From Thozetella sp. PMI_491 (Eukaryota; Ascomycota; Sordariomycetes; Chaetosphaeriales; Chaetosphaeriaceae): a stretch of 64,000 nucleotides of DNA. Each line of letters starts with the position of its first letter. Positions within the stretch are counted from its first letter, which is position 1. The notes under the pieces were generated by a model. That model saw only the letters and a program-made list of their open reading frames with translations. It did not search any database and had not been told where the DNA came from. Below are positions 21,404 through 32,359 of the stretch, in pieces. The translations under genes and the position numbers were made by a program. The DNA lies in NCBI GenBank assembly GCA_021432635.1, contig MU270025.1, positions 62,001 to 126,000 on the forward strand. Direction: 5' to 3'.

Positions 21404-23143
21404 TCAAACAAAGTACCTCCACCGAGGATCCTTGACACCGCCTGACAGCTGTTGCGTATCTACCTGCTCTGCGGTGAGCTCGATTCCCTGCTCCTTGTTT
21501 CTGCGGCGATTCTCCCTGCGCATCCAAAGCCCCATCCATAGGGTGAAGAAGATGCAGACCACGTTGCATCCAGCCGTTGCAATAAGCGTTGGCGCATACC
21601 TAGGCGCATACTGGGTCCGAAACGTGGAAGCGGACAGGATACCGCCCAGGTTCCCCAGACCCACAAGGAGCCCCGTCGTAGCGGCCCGGGACGTCTCTGT
21701 GAGATTATTGTTGTTATGCCAGCTGTGCACCAGGCAGCTCGGGATGTAGGCCCCGCCCGTTAGCAGAAAGCACGCAAAGTAGGCAACTCCCCGGTTCGCC
21801 TGAGCGTCGATGGCGGCGAGCACCACCAAGCCAATTAGACTAAGCGTGAGACTGCCAATAATATGGAAGGTCCGCTCCCGGTGGCGATCCGAGCTGTACG
21901 TAACCGCCAGCAGGATAAGGAATCCGGTGAAGTTGGGCGGCACCGTCAAAAGATTCGTCACTACGGTGCTGTAGCCTAGGCGCTGCAGGACAATCGGAAG
22001 GAAATTGGCAGTGGTGGCGAAGGCCACGGGGTAGGTGAAGGAGATGATGCACCAAAGAGTGAACTTCCAGTCGTACCAGGTGCGAAAGCACTCGGACAAG
22101 CGGAATTCTTCGCCGATCACCGAAGAGCCGTCGCGGAGGGAGCGGAGTGTTGCGGCCTCACGTTCGCTGTCATTCAGGAACCATGCCGTCTGCGGCGAGG
22201 CAGGAAGCCACCAAAAAGCGATGACGCCGAATATAACCGTCAAGGCCCCTGTTTAAACGTGAGTATGCATAAACCCCAGATATGGGTTAGATTTCCCATA
22301 ATAGTCTACGCATACCTTCGATGATGAACAGCCACATCCACCCTTTCACCGTCGGGTGCTGGATCCGGAAGACGCCGAAGGAGAGCAGTCCCGAGAAGGC
22401 CCCGGCGAGGAGAGCGCTCCCGAAGAAAATAGCAACGCGGAATCCCAGCTCGCCTCGTGTGTAAAATAAGGTCAGATAGAAAATGACACCTGCAAAAAAT
22501 CCAGCTTCGAAAATGCTAGAGAATTTGTGAGCAAACGCCCTCGCCAGGGGCTCGGGACACACCACTTCTAGTTACGAACCTGAGGATGAGGCGGACAGCG
22601 AGCATTGGACCCCAGCTCTTGCATGCAGCCTGGAGGAGCGACATGATTCCCCAGCCAGTCATCAAGATAGGCAGCATGGTTCGACCAGAGAATCGCTTAG
22701 TGAGCATATTAAGAGGAAGGTCGAAGAGGCCATTGGGGATATAAAACAGCAGGATGAGCAAGGAGTATTGCTCTCCCACGAAGCCCATATCGGCGCCCAT
22801 GCCATCCGTCTGTGCATTTCCTAGATTGCTCTGTAGAAGGACAATTAGCAAGAGCACCACGCATCGTGTATATCGCTCAATTTGATAGCTTACCCGATCA
22901 ATCGCATTGAAAAAGTACATGATGCTCAGAAATGGGAGCAGCCACATGTCCATCTTGCGCACTGCATCATCATTAGCAAAGGATTATCGGATTATTGGCT
23001 GAGGCTTCAGGAGCCCATGACGCACCATACGATCTCTCCACCGCCGCGGATAAGACGACTTGCGTAGTCTCTACATCCCGCTCAATGGCCGAAGTCTCGC
23101 TTGGAGGGCCATCGCTGGCTACCTTCTCGTCGGTGTTCCTCAT
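21404..23143 (-). CDS. MFS transporter, Dal5/anion:cation symporter family
   Basis: Five exons (23143-23026, 22961-22894, 22830-22580, 22515-22316, 22248-21404) give 493 residues with about 12 membrane helices. Motifs of the ACS (allantoate permease) family: RKMDMWLLPFLSIMYFFNAIDR then SNLGNAQTDGMGADMGF in helix 1, FYIPNGLFDLPLNMLTKR, RLILSIFEAGFFAGVIFYL, and SWHNNNNLTETSRAATTG in the second half. Relatives carry allantoate, nicotinate, pantothenate, biotin precursors or small carboxylates with protons. Acceptor and donor sites all fit GT-AG. The N-terminal about 35 residues are acidic and cytosolic. It is convergent with the SDR and close to the oxygenase pair, so it may import the nitrogenous substrate of this island. 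Confidence 0.9.
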
Positions 23144-23803
23144 GTTTTGCTGCGGATGTAAGGCTCTCCACTAGATGGATACAAGGGATAGACTCGATTC
23201 TTGACGCGTCTGTCGTCGCCGTGCAGCCTGTCGAGCTGCGGGAATTGACCATGCAAGGGGGATATTTGTAGCATTCGCTATCCTACTGCTAAATAATCCG
23301 ACCCGGTCCTTCGGATCTTGCGTGCCTATCATCGACTATTCCATAGCTTAACCCCGGAGCGTTTGCATATGTCTCGGCTAGTGCCGTCGGTGCGCCCTTG
23401 GTACAGTACTATTGTACCCCAAGTTACGCTATGGAGATGTACGGTAGATACAGGCATTTACAGCAGATAGTTCTGGTACGATTCTCGATAATGGCGGGTC
23501 TTGGCTATCAAAAGGACGAATTGGTCAGCATCCAGAGGCGCGAGAAGGTGATCAGCCAGGTCAAGAGTGGGGGGAAGGGTTACATGCTCGGGCCCCATGG
23601 GCCGGGGAGGACGGGTGACCCGTTTATGACCTATAGGAATAGAAGAGGCAGGGGTTCAAGCCGGCGGCATGGCTCCGATGCTTCGGTGCACGAACGAATG
23701 CGAGGAAGCCAAACTAGCATATTCACATTTACAGGCGGGCATGATTTACATTTTCTAGCTGAGGGGAGCTACCGTAGGGCAAGACAGGCAGAAAGTACAC
23801 GAA
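23144..23803. other. Intergenic
   Basis: A 660-bp spacer between two genes on the minus strand: the promoter of the Dal5-type carrier and the 3' flank of the 2-oxoglutarate oxygenase. No supported gene. Confidence 0.5.
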
Positions 23804-25049
23804 TCAAGCTGCCGCCACCGCCGGTGGTTGCACCAAAATCTCGGCTTGAGCCTTCTTTTCCAGGCCCTGCTTGTACAGCTGCGCCCTGCCGTACGACTCT
23901 GCGTATGCGGCCGACACGGCCTCCTCAACCGTCACCGGCGCGAACTTGACGGGATCGTCGGCGGCCTTGCAGGTCGGGATGCACTCGACCACGTAGTCTG
24001 GGTTCCCCGAGATGAACACAGGGATCGAGTAGCGCTCCTTGCCCGATTTGTTGATGACCCTGTGCACGTTGCTCTTGTACTTCTCGTTGGTCCATCGCTG
24101 CATCAGGTTGCCAAGATTGACCACGAATGCGCCCTTGGTCGGCTCGACCTATGGTTTCTGTCAGCCGCTACACGTCCCCGCATAGGTTCCCTGAGAGGCA
24201 CTGCCGCGTGTGACCACACTTACGTCGATCCAGTCGGATGTTTTGGAGTTCCAGACCTACAGAGGACCTGTCAGCTCGGTGTGTCTTCGGCGACTAAGGG
24301 GGATCTGTGGCTCTTCAATTACCTGCAGGCCATCTACATCGTCTTGAAGGAGGATGGTGATGGCACCAAAGTCGGTGTGGGCTCCGATCCCGCGAGAGAG
24401 CTTCTCATCGGCGTCCTTGGGCTGGCTAGGGTAGTGGAGGAGGCGCATAGTGGCGACGGCACCCTCCATGAACTTGATGAAGTAGGACTCTTCCAAGTCC
24501 AGAGACAAGGCGAGGACTCGGAGGAGATCGCTAGCGAGCTTGAGCACAGAGCGGTAGTAGTCCATGGATGCCGACTTGAACTCGTCAAGCTCCGAATCCA
24601 TCCCGACGGGCCATTGGTTGGGTCCGCTGTTGAGCCTCTTGTTGACGAAATAGGGGTGCGTCTCCGAGATGTCGTCACCAATATAAAACCCCTCCTTGAG
24701 CTCGGGCAGCGTCCCTTCCTCGAGGATCTGAGACCGCAGCATCTCGTAGCCGCGATTCCATGTGTTCTTATCCTTGCTCACCTGGTCCTTCAGCTCCTGC
24801 GGCAGCGCGAAGAACTTCTTTGATGACTTCATGACTGCCTCTGACTGTGCTTGGGGCACGCCATGGCCGACAATCTGGAAGAAACCATTGGACAGGCAGC
24901 TCTGCCTCACCTGTTCTACGACCTTTTGCCGCTGCTCTTGGTCTTCCGAATAGAAGCCTGTTTTCGCGTCAGCGCTTAGACCCCAGGAACCAGCTTGAAG
25001 ACCGGGCCCACAGACCAGAGAAATCTATCATCGCAATCTCTCCTGACAT
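23804..25049 (-). CDS. 2-oxoglutarate/Fe(II) dioxygenase, isopenicillin N synthase family
   Basis: Four exons (25049-25016, 24957-24323, 24256-24224, 24148-23804) give 348 residues, typical of the family. The N-terminal DIOX_N part reads IDFSGFYSED then SNGFFQIVGHGVP. The double-stranded beta-helix carries the iron triad HTD in GIGAHTDFGAITIL and the distal His in SNVHRVINKSG, with the 2-oxoglutarate-binding RxS motif in RYSIPVFIS. The 33-nt third exon encodes WNSKTSDWID and is well supported. The first donor (GTCTGT) is weak but gives the expected DFSGFYS join. Such enzymes hydroxylate, desaturate or N-demethylate small molecules. It is divergent from a Rieske oxygenase, so the two probably share regulation and a pathway. 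Confidence 0.9.
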
Positions 25050-25845
25050 ATTGGCTACTGATCACTAGGTGAACGAATAAACAGCTGGTGGTCGGATTCT
25101 TTTGGTTTGGGCTAGTTTGTATCTTGAAATGGCTTCGCAGGCGGATGCACTGTTTTGATCCAAAATGGCGATATATACATGACGTGCATTTACAACGAGA
25201 GTTTCGCTCTATGGCATCACACGGGCCATCCTGAATGCAAATCAGGCTGGCCTCGCCCCCCGGCTTGTTGCGGCACGGGTCTCTCCATCCACTGTTCCCA
25301 GGCGACTCCCGCTCGTACCTATCTGCAACACCAGGCGGGGGGGCCGATAAGGGTGGGGTAGTTTAGGCGGGCAGTGTCGAGGATGGGGAAACGGGGCGAA
25401 GGGGATTTCTCGGCGAGTCGAGGAGACGGCATGGGTAGTGGGAGGTCGTGGCTTCAGGGGCGAGCTTATCAGATAGCAGACCTAGCTAACCTAAGCCTTC
25501 CAAGTTCGCCATTGTGGATCGCCGGCGTCGCAAGTTGCGCCCCGGGATGCCCCTTTGTTGGGGAATCCAGCATGGCGGCAATGGCCCCATCACCCCAACT
25601 TGGGGGCAGCCAATCTTATCGCCCTTTGCGCTATGAGTTATGGCTATTACTCGCACCTTGAACGAGACAACGATTCGGGTGTAGGGAGATATGTATGGCA
25701 CGAGCATCGTGGGTCTAGACCTGACAGTACCTTAGGTTCATGACAATCTTCCACGAAATTGAATGCATTTCACTGCACTGTCTTGCGCCTGCCCCAATCG
25801 TCTTGCACGCCATTAGCTCACAACAAGAGACCGGGGTGAATCGCT
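25050..25845. promoter_or_regulatory. Divergent promoter of the two oxygenases, GATA-rich
   Basis: A 796-bp region between the 2-oxoglutarate oxygenase and Rieske oxygenase genes. Three exact GATA-type hexamers at 25346-25351 (GATAAG), 25465-25470 (CTTATC, followed at once by AGATAG) and 25615-25620 (CTTATC) fit AreA/NIT2-type nitrogen control. No gene seen. Confidence 0.55.
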
Positions 25846-27261
25846 ATGTTGCGCCTTTTTGGAATCACCCAGGCTGAGAATCCCTCAAAGCCACCTCCCA
25901 CCAGGAGTCTACCTTCGTCATGGTATCGGAGTCCTGCGATGTATGAGCTGGAGCGGAGATCTATCTTCTCTCAGAGGTGGATACTCGTCACTCATACCCT
26001 CCGCTTTGCCAAGGCTGGTGACTTCCTCTCCTTTACCTACGCCGGCTTCTCCTTCTTCCTTGTGCAAGATCGCGACGGCATCATCAACGGCTTCCACAAC
26101 ATCTGCCGCCATCGTGCCTACCCCATTGTGGAGGCTCCCTCCGGCAGCGCGAGCATTCTTAGCTGCAAGTATCACGGATGGTCGTATGGGTTCAAGGGAA
26201 ATTTGGCCAAGGCACCCAGGTTCGACACTGTGGAAGGTTTCGATAAGACTCAGCATGGTATGCAAAGTCTACATCGCTTTTAACAGTTTTCACGAGATTA
26301 ACACGCGGTACAGGCTTATTGCCCATCAATGTCCATATTGACAAGGCTGGCTTCGTTTGGGTAAACCTTGAGGCTGGCCCGCCTTCGGTGAGGTGGGAGA
26401 CGGACTTTGAAGATGCAGACGCCAAGATGACCAAGTTCGACTTTGACGAGTACAGCTTTGACCACTGCTGGGATATGGATCTCGATGCTAACTGGAAGGG
26501 GGTCATTGACAACTACAACGAATGTTATCATTGTCCTACTTCTCATCCATTGATCGCTGGCGCCTCTGACTTGACAAAGTACCGAGTCGAGCCCAAAGCT
26601 GGTTGTCTTGAGCACACTATCGTAAACAAGGATTCAACAGAAAAGGACCTCAAGCGGTCCATCACTTTCTTCTATCCCAGTACATCGGTCACTGTCACGT
26701 AAGTTCTGCCGGTGCTCCATGTTTTCGTCACTTGGAAGAACGTGGCTGAGCAGTTTTAACCAAATCAGCGATAACTTCTTCTATATCCAGCGGATGATCC
26801 CAGTCACAGCGACAACCAGCAGGATCGAGAACGAGGTGTACCGCCACAAGAACGCAAGCGACGAGCAGTTCGCCAACATCAACAAGTTCTATCACCAAGT
26901 ACTAGAGGAAGACAAGACTCTCTGCGACGGTGCGCAAAGGAACCTGAACTCGGGCGTCTACGTAAACGGGGAGTTGCATCCTCAAAAGGAGAAGGTAAGA
27001 CAACCGACAACCCCACCGATTCTAGGACGCGTCTCACCAGTCACTCTCTACTAGGGCCCGCTGTACTTCCAGGACACAGTCAGGCGACATGTCATGGGAC
27101 ACCGCGAGAAGGAGGAGCAGCAGGGTGGTAAGGAGATTTGGCCGGCTGTGCCCAAGATCGCCGGTGAGATGGAGACTGCCAAGTTGGAAGAGGAGGAGCG
27201 GTTCTGCTCACGACTGGAGGCGGCAAGCTGCATGTCTACGAATGCGGAGCTGGTATGGTGA
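25846..27261 (+). CDS. Rieske [2Fe-2S] non-heme iron oxygenase, choline-monooxygenase-like
   Basis: Four exons (25846-26257, 26314-26698, 26769-26994, 27055-27261) give 409 residues. The Rieske cluster ligands are C87-x-H89 and C107-x2-H110 ([10 protein letters not shown] and [10 protein letters not shown]). The catalytic domain has the mononuclear iron site in [14 protein letters not shown] (H-x4-H with the bridging acidic residue). This order and the NYNECYHC box match the plant and fungal choline monooxygenase-like branch of aromatic-ring-hydroxylating oxygenase alpha subunits. That branch includes enzymes that oxidise or demethylate quaternary amines. A separate reductase would be needed; none is visible in the window. 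Cytosolic, with no clear targeting peptide. Divergent from the 2-oxoglutarate oxygenase. Confidence 0.92.
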
Positions 27262-28421
27262 AAATGCGATGCCAGCACCAATCAAATTCTTCTACAGTAC
27301 ATCTTCGCCCTATATATGGCTCATTCTTTAGCATGGGGTAGCGAGCGGCTTGTGTATTGCATCTCTAGACAGGAATTGAACATTAAACCCGCAGCACTTT
27401 CCACCCCATTATGACAGGAGAAGATGATAGGCTTGGTTTAAAGTTCTAGTTCTTCCGTCTTACTTTTTGTGTCCATGCTGGCAGTGATTTGGCGCGAAGG
27501 ATCGTGAGGCTTCGGGGGACGAACATGCCAGCCCATGCTTAAGGTAGGTTGTACTCCCTATTGGACTACGGCCCCCGCTAGCATGTTTCGCATGGCATCG
27601 CTATTCCTGATCTCTATAGTATATTCATGACGAGGATCATCTCGCCCGAATCCTTATAGGAAGTAGATGACTGCAAGGGCCGTAGGATGCTAGGCCGACT
27701 GGGTGAGTGCATAAACTACGCCATAGCCATCCTTGGCACTGCGCTATTTGCACAGCAATTCGCTAAACATAGCCCCGGCGACAACCTAGATTAAAGGCAA
27801 CGTGACACCAATGAACAGCACGGGGAGAGTTCTGCCGCACGGATTTGAAACATCTGCTAGTCGTCTACAATCGCCCATTGGTAATGGGATAGCATCGCCC
27901 TAAGAAAGGCTGAAGCCAAACCAAATCAGTCAAGGCTTAGTTCGCCCAACAGAGCTCTCGGTACTTCTCATGTGCTTTGCTATCCTTGTCTATCCATTGG
28001 CTATAGTGCTTAGTGTCCAGCAGCCAGCAGCTAACCGCCAGCACTCTATGCCTTCTCGTGAACACCAGCACAAGCACGGCTTGGCCAACACACGGCGATG
28101 CTGACTCCTGCCAATACCCGCCACGGATAGACGGCCCAGTTTGTAAATAGAAACAATAAGCAAATATACTAAATGGAGCATCGCTGTAATACATTGCCCT
28201 GAATCTCTCCGAACACCGACTCTGCAACAGAGATATCCCGGCAGCACGAGATGGAAAAGTATATATGTTGGGCGACGGTGTGAATGTTGAAACCTGGTGC
28301 AGCTCAAAGCATTCTTCAGCAGATCTCTACTACATTCGAGCTTGACCATCAGTCTCTGTACTATAACATCTCCTGAACACTCTACCTCTATATCACCAGC
28401 TATTCCGAGCGACATTTGAAG
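27262..28421. other. Intergenic, promoter of small secreted protein
   Basis: A 1.16-kb spacer with no supported gene. It ends with a TATA-like element (28260-28266) about 155 bp upstream of the small secreted protein ATG. Confidence 0.5.
28260..28266 (+). promoter_or_regulatory. TATA-like element
   Basis: TATATAT, 156-162 bp upstream of the ATG at 28422, in a moderately AT-rich stretch. Plausible core promoter of the small secreted protein gene. Confidence 0.4.
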
Positions 28422-28727
28422 ATGAAGGCCACTAACACCATCGTGACGATCCTCTACGCCGCCGTTTCCACCGCTGCCTGGAAGCTTGATCTCTGGGGCA
28501 CTGATGGCCGCCACACCAGTATGCACGGCCGTCTTGACGCATGCAACGACATCTCTTTCACACCAACTATCAATGTCAACCGCGCCAAATTCGTCGACGA
28601 GGTCCTAGACACGGTTAGCACTTTCGAGCTTTACGTCGACGCCGGTTGCCACGGGCTCAGCTACCGCAACAACGGGGGTGATTTTAGCCTGGTTCCTCGT
28701 AAGATCAAGAGCTATAAGGTCTACTAA
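28422..28727 (+). CDS. Small secreted protein (101 aa), effector-like
   Basis: A single-exon frame from ATG 28422 with a signal peptide of about 20 residues (TIVTILYAAVSTAA, cleavage likely before WKLDLWG). The mature part is about 80 residues and has two cysteines, in DACNDISF and AGCHGLSYR, probably one disulfide. It ends KIKSYKVY. The LDLWGTDGRH and NRAKFVDE stretches look like a family of small secreted ascomycete proteins of unknown function, but I recognise no named domain. Size, secretion signal and gene-poor flanks fit an apoplastic effector or hydrophilic surface protein. It lies close to a second small secreted protein gene, which is not obviously similar. Confidence 0.8.
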   Translation: MKATNTIVTILYAAVSTAAWKLDLWGTDGRHTSMHGRLDACNDISFTPTINVNRAKFVDEVLDTVSTFELYVDAGCHGLSYRNNGGDFSLVPRKIKSYKVY

Positions 28728-29775
28728 GCAATGGTATGACGGAAGACATGGAAGGATTTTCTGGAGATAGAGCTTGGAGCATATTTCTAGTAGATTAACT
28801 CAAGAATTTCACTACTTCACAACTAAGACAGAAATAAAGCTTGGATTTCTTGTACTTTGAGAATAAAACCCAGCAGTGGGAATTTCGCAAGCTTGGAGTC
28901 TACTGTAGTTCTCTTGACTGGGATGTTTTAACATCTTTAGATGTATCCACGTGGCTGGCTTCTGGTGGACCTGTACCTAGAGGCTCGACGCATCCGAGAA
29001 GTGATATCAAGCCTTTATCAAAATGATCCTCTAGAGATTTGACTACTTACACTCTGTCTCCTAGATTCATTCCTAATCTCAGCATCCCTATCTTCGACGC
29101 GTCACAAGTCACAGTTTGGCTATTACCGTCTGAATAAAACGTGTTCTGATGCTTGAATTGTAAATGGAGGGGCGGTCTCGGCGGACGGAGTCAGGGCCGA
29201 CAAAAAGTGCTTTGATCTAGATATGAGGCCGTGCTAATCCACACAGCTAGGGACCCGAGAGAATAGAGAGGCATTTAGATTAAAAGTGGTTCGCCGTTCT
29301 ATAGCGAGGTGCGGGAAATCAAGTAGCAAAGAACAGCCTTTCTGGGACCACGCCCAATTAGCGAGGATCAACCTATCTTGGCCCGTAGCTTGGATTACTG
29401 CTCAACCACAAAGCCAACAAAGTTTCAATCTACAGGACAAAAGAAGGCATCCATCAACATCTTGACAAAATATTGTGGGGCGAAATTTACTTGCATATGC
29501 TTCCTTCAAAATAACTGATTCATACGGGCAGAAAACAGTAAAGCGCCAACAACCTGCCTAACCCGGAAAGAAAAAATGTCTCTTTTCTCTGCGTGAACAT
29601 GGCCCCAGCAGTCGCGTCAAGGAGAGCGATGACAAAAAGATACAAGAGATTGGGGAAGTATATATAAGTTGTTGCCCCCAGTCAATCGAGAATAGAATCC
29701 TTGAGCATCAGCAAAGCTGCAATAAATAAATAGTACCTACTTTGCCCACCTCAGCCTCAAATTACGACTCTCACG
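28728..29775. other. Intergenic between two small secreted protein genes
   Basis: A 1.05-kb gene-free, fairly AT-rich stretch. A 61-codon open frame near 28841 has no start context or homology signal and is not called. A TATA box is at 29659-29667. Confidence 0.5.
29659..29667 (+). promoter_or_regulatory. TATA box
   Basis: TATATATAA about 110 bp upstream of the ATG at 29776, well placed for the core promoter of the second small secreted protein gene. Confidence 0.5.
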
Positions 29776-30200
29776 ATGCACTTCGTCGCCACCGCAGTCG
29801 TCGTAGCTTCCTTTGCTACCTCCATCTTCGCTCAAAAGCAGATCGGAGCCCTCAATGGGTTCGAGGCCCACCAGTGCAGCGCGAGTTCGGGCTCGAAGGA
29901 GTACCTGATCTATGAGGGCATGCAGTGCACGAGATTCGACCCCCCAGTCAATTCATTCAAATTCACCGTTCCCGGATACAAAGGTAAGCCACACTAATTC
30001 TTTTCGTTCCTCCTTGTACACCATGAAACGGATCACAAGCTGACCCCCGGTCCCCCCTAGTTGCTCTGTACACGGCAGGCGATGTCTGTGTAAGTGGCCA
30101 GCTGCCCAAAGCAGAAGATAAGGTCGTTCAGCCTGAGTCGGGCTGCACAGCGCCGCAAAGCGAAACCCACTTCCTCGGCTACAAGGTGTTCCCTGCGTGA
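29776..30200 (+). CDS. Small secreted cysteine-containing protein (115 aa)
   Basis: Two exons (29776-29983 and 30061-30200), joined by a 77-nt GT-AG intron, give 115 residues. The signal peptide is MHFVATAVVVASFATSIFAQ, with cleavage after IFA. The mature part of about 96 residues has four cysteines (HQCSAS, MQCTRF, GDVCVSG, SGCTAP), enough for two disulfides. No catalytic motif is visible. It has the size and make-up of fungal secreted effectors or killer-like cysteine-stabilised proteins, but function cannot be assigned. It has a good TATA box and sits 1 kb from another small secreted protein gene and next to a decayed oxidase gene. Confidence 0.82.
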
Positions 30201-30426
30201 GAGTTGAAGAGTCATGTCATCCCATCCTGGTCTAGTCCTCTAAGTACCAGCCTTCATTTATGAAACTAGTCCCGATAGAAGTAATACGCCTCGAGAGACG
30301 AGAGAAAAGATGAATAAAGCCTCAATATTTTCCTTTCCTCCGGCCATGTGGAGATATAGAATAACACATAGAAGAACACACAAATCCTTTCTATGTCCCT
30401 GTTAGGTATGTCAGGATCGGGATAGA

Positions 30427-32358
30427 TCACGCATCGGCTCCGTAATACTCACAACTCGTCGTTTCGTGGAACTCGGTCCTTCGCAATAACCTAGAGCCGC
30501 GAGCCTTGCAGAGCCTGCCGTCCGAATCGCTCATCCAAGCCTCGCTTCTCACAGTAGTTGGAGCGTAGAACAGGCCTTCAGGGTCGTATTTTGCCTTGAT
30601 CTCGCTCAACCGGCTCCAGTTGTCCCCGAAAAATTCCCGCCGCCAGTTTGGCTGCTCGGGGTTTCCCTCGTTCATATAGGTTCCCGAGCGGGGCGTAACC
30701 TCGACCAGTGCTAGAGTAAAGTCTGTCACTAGTTCGTCCTGGCGCGCCCGCATCTCCAAGAACGGAACAGACCGGTCCCAGTTCGCGATCACCATGCAGT
30801 GCGTCAAAGCCTCACGCCATGCTGGGAGCACCGCAGTGGGTGGCCGTGGGGGTGCGCTGTCAGTAAGGCTCACAAAGCATCCGATGTAATATTTATCAGT
30901 CTCGAGCGTGTTCCGAAAGGCGCTGTGGATTGCTGCCGAGTTTATCTCATGGCGGACCGCGGAATGATACGACTGGTCATGCGCTGAGAGACGGGCAGCA
31001 GCCCCCAGGGGAGCGGACCGAAAGTCCCAGAGAAGTAGTCGTAGGAACTTTCTGCAGAACTAGGTATCCACACATAGTCCAGGCTGCCGTTGTCCAAGAA
31101 CTTTAACAGAGGCAAGAGCAAGTTTGTCACCTGCTCCGCCGTGCGGCCCCGCGCGGCCAGTGCAAGGATACTAAATACCCCTTCACTGGCGATGGTATAC
31201 AGTGCCGTCGCACCTGCTTCGATGATGCTCGGTAGCACAGCATGGTACTTCTCGACAGCCTTCCAGAATGTGTCCATCCCGACCTCGGATGCGTTGAACG
31301 TCAGATAGCCGCTTCCGATTCGCCCTTCATCGTACAGCCGCGCGGTCATGGAAAGGACGACGCCGTAAGTGCTCCCCCCGCCGCCTGAAAGTGCCCAGTA
31401 TATTTCCGAGTTCCGGTTCGGCGTCGCGATGAGGTGCGAGCCGTCGGCAGAAACGATCTCCCACTCCAGAACATCATCAGCACCAAGCCCAGAGAGTCCC
31501 GTGATCATACCGTATCCGCCACCTTAGGTGAAACCGCCTGCGGTGCCTACACTTGGGCAGCCCCTGTCACCATTAGATAGCCTTGCTGATGTGGAGCAGT
31601 CAGAGCGTTAGCACCGAGCACACCGTCGCCTATTTTGATGGCTGGGCCGGTGTAGTACTGGCTGTCGTAGTCGGCCACGACATCCAAAGAATCCAGCTTA
31701 TGCGTCCATAGTGCAAGGCCGCCTTTCCCCGTAGATTTTCCGAGTAGACTTGCAAGACTTTTTGGTACTTGTACTTGGGTACGGGATGTAGGATAGGGAT
31801 AAGACACACTCGTGTCCGGTATTCTTGATGACCAAACGCACGCCATGGTCTTTGGAGAACTTAATGCCCGCTCGGACATCGTCGGGACACGCAACTTCGA
31901 GCGAGTAGCTTTCGTAGTTACCCAGAGGACAAAGTTGTGCCTCTGGGGTGAAAGGGTTGCACGATTCGTTTTGGACCAAAGGGTCCATGAACTCCCCAGG
32001 AGCGTTGATGCTACATGGAGTTAATGGTGAGTCAACGGCCGTCAAGGTAACCAGTAACTACTTACTAAACCTCAGAAAATGACCATTCGGTCTTCAGAGC
32101 AGTGTATGCAGCCTCATAGTAGTTCGGTTCGTGGCATAAAGAGGCCACCTGAGGGGTCGCAATCAGCCTGCCTTCTACCGATTTGTTCAGCTTACCGCAG
32201 TCCTCGTTCGTGGGCCAGCCCGGATCACCCGGTATGTGCTTGCAAAGCAAAGGGACAACCTCTAAAGAATCTGAGGACGCCAGAGCCCCCACCCACTGGC
32301 AGGCCGGCCTCCACACGTTACAGGATGGGGGCTCTACATCAGAGAGCAAGCGATTCAT
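30427..32358 (-). pseudogene. Berberine-bridge-type FAD oxidase (FAD_binding_4/BBE), decayed
   Basis: The remains cover the whole family layout. Exons 32358-32066, 32010-31811 and 31748 onward splice cleanly and rebuild NTGHDLLGKSTGKG, holding the His that binds FAD 8-alpha, followed by LALWTH and YYTGPAIKIG. Then reading is lost: a one-base frame change near 31545, just before the second flavin-linking Cys (GCPSVGTAGG); an in-frame TAA near 31527 where CAA (Gln) is expected; and another frame change near 30945 after IPRSAMR. The C-terminal BBE domain (WRREFFGDNWSRLSEIKAKYDPEGLFY) is intact in its own frame. No signal peptide is visible at the N-terminus. Three lesions make sequencing error an unlikely full explanation. 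The intact gene would have been a secreted oxidase of sugars, alcohols or alkaloid-like compounds. Confidence 0.82.
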
Positions 32359-32359
32359 A

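Noticed and set aside
23828-24823. 331-codon plus-strand frame antisense to the 2-oxoglutarate oxygenase
   Set aside because: The minus strand carries all catalytic motifs and good splice sites; the plus frame is a shadow of that coding bias.
7848-27261. Secondary-metabolite biosynthetic cluster
   Set aside because: No polyketide synthase, NRPS, terpene cyclase or prenyltransferase core enzyme is present; the enzyme mix fits degradation better.
27990-28526. 178-codon minus-strand frame overlapping the first small secreted protein
   Set aside because: The overlapping plus-strand frame has a signal peptide, cysteines and a TATA box; the minus frame has none of these.
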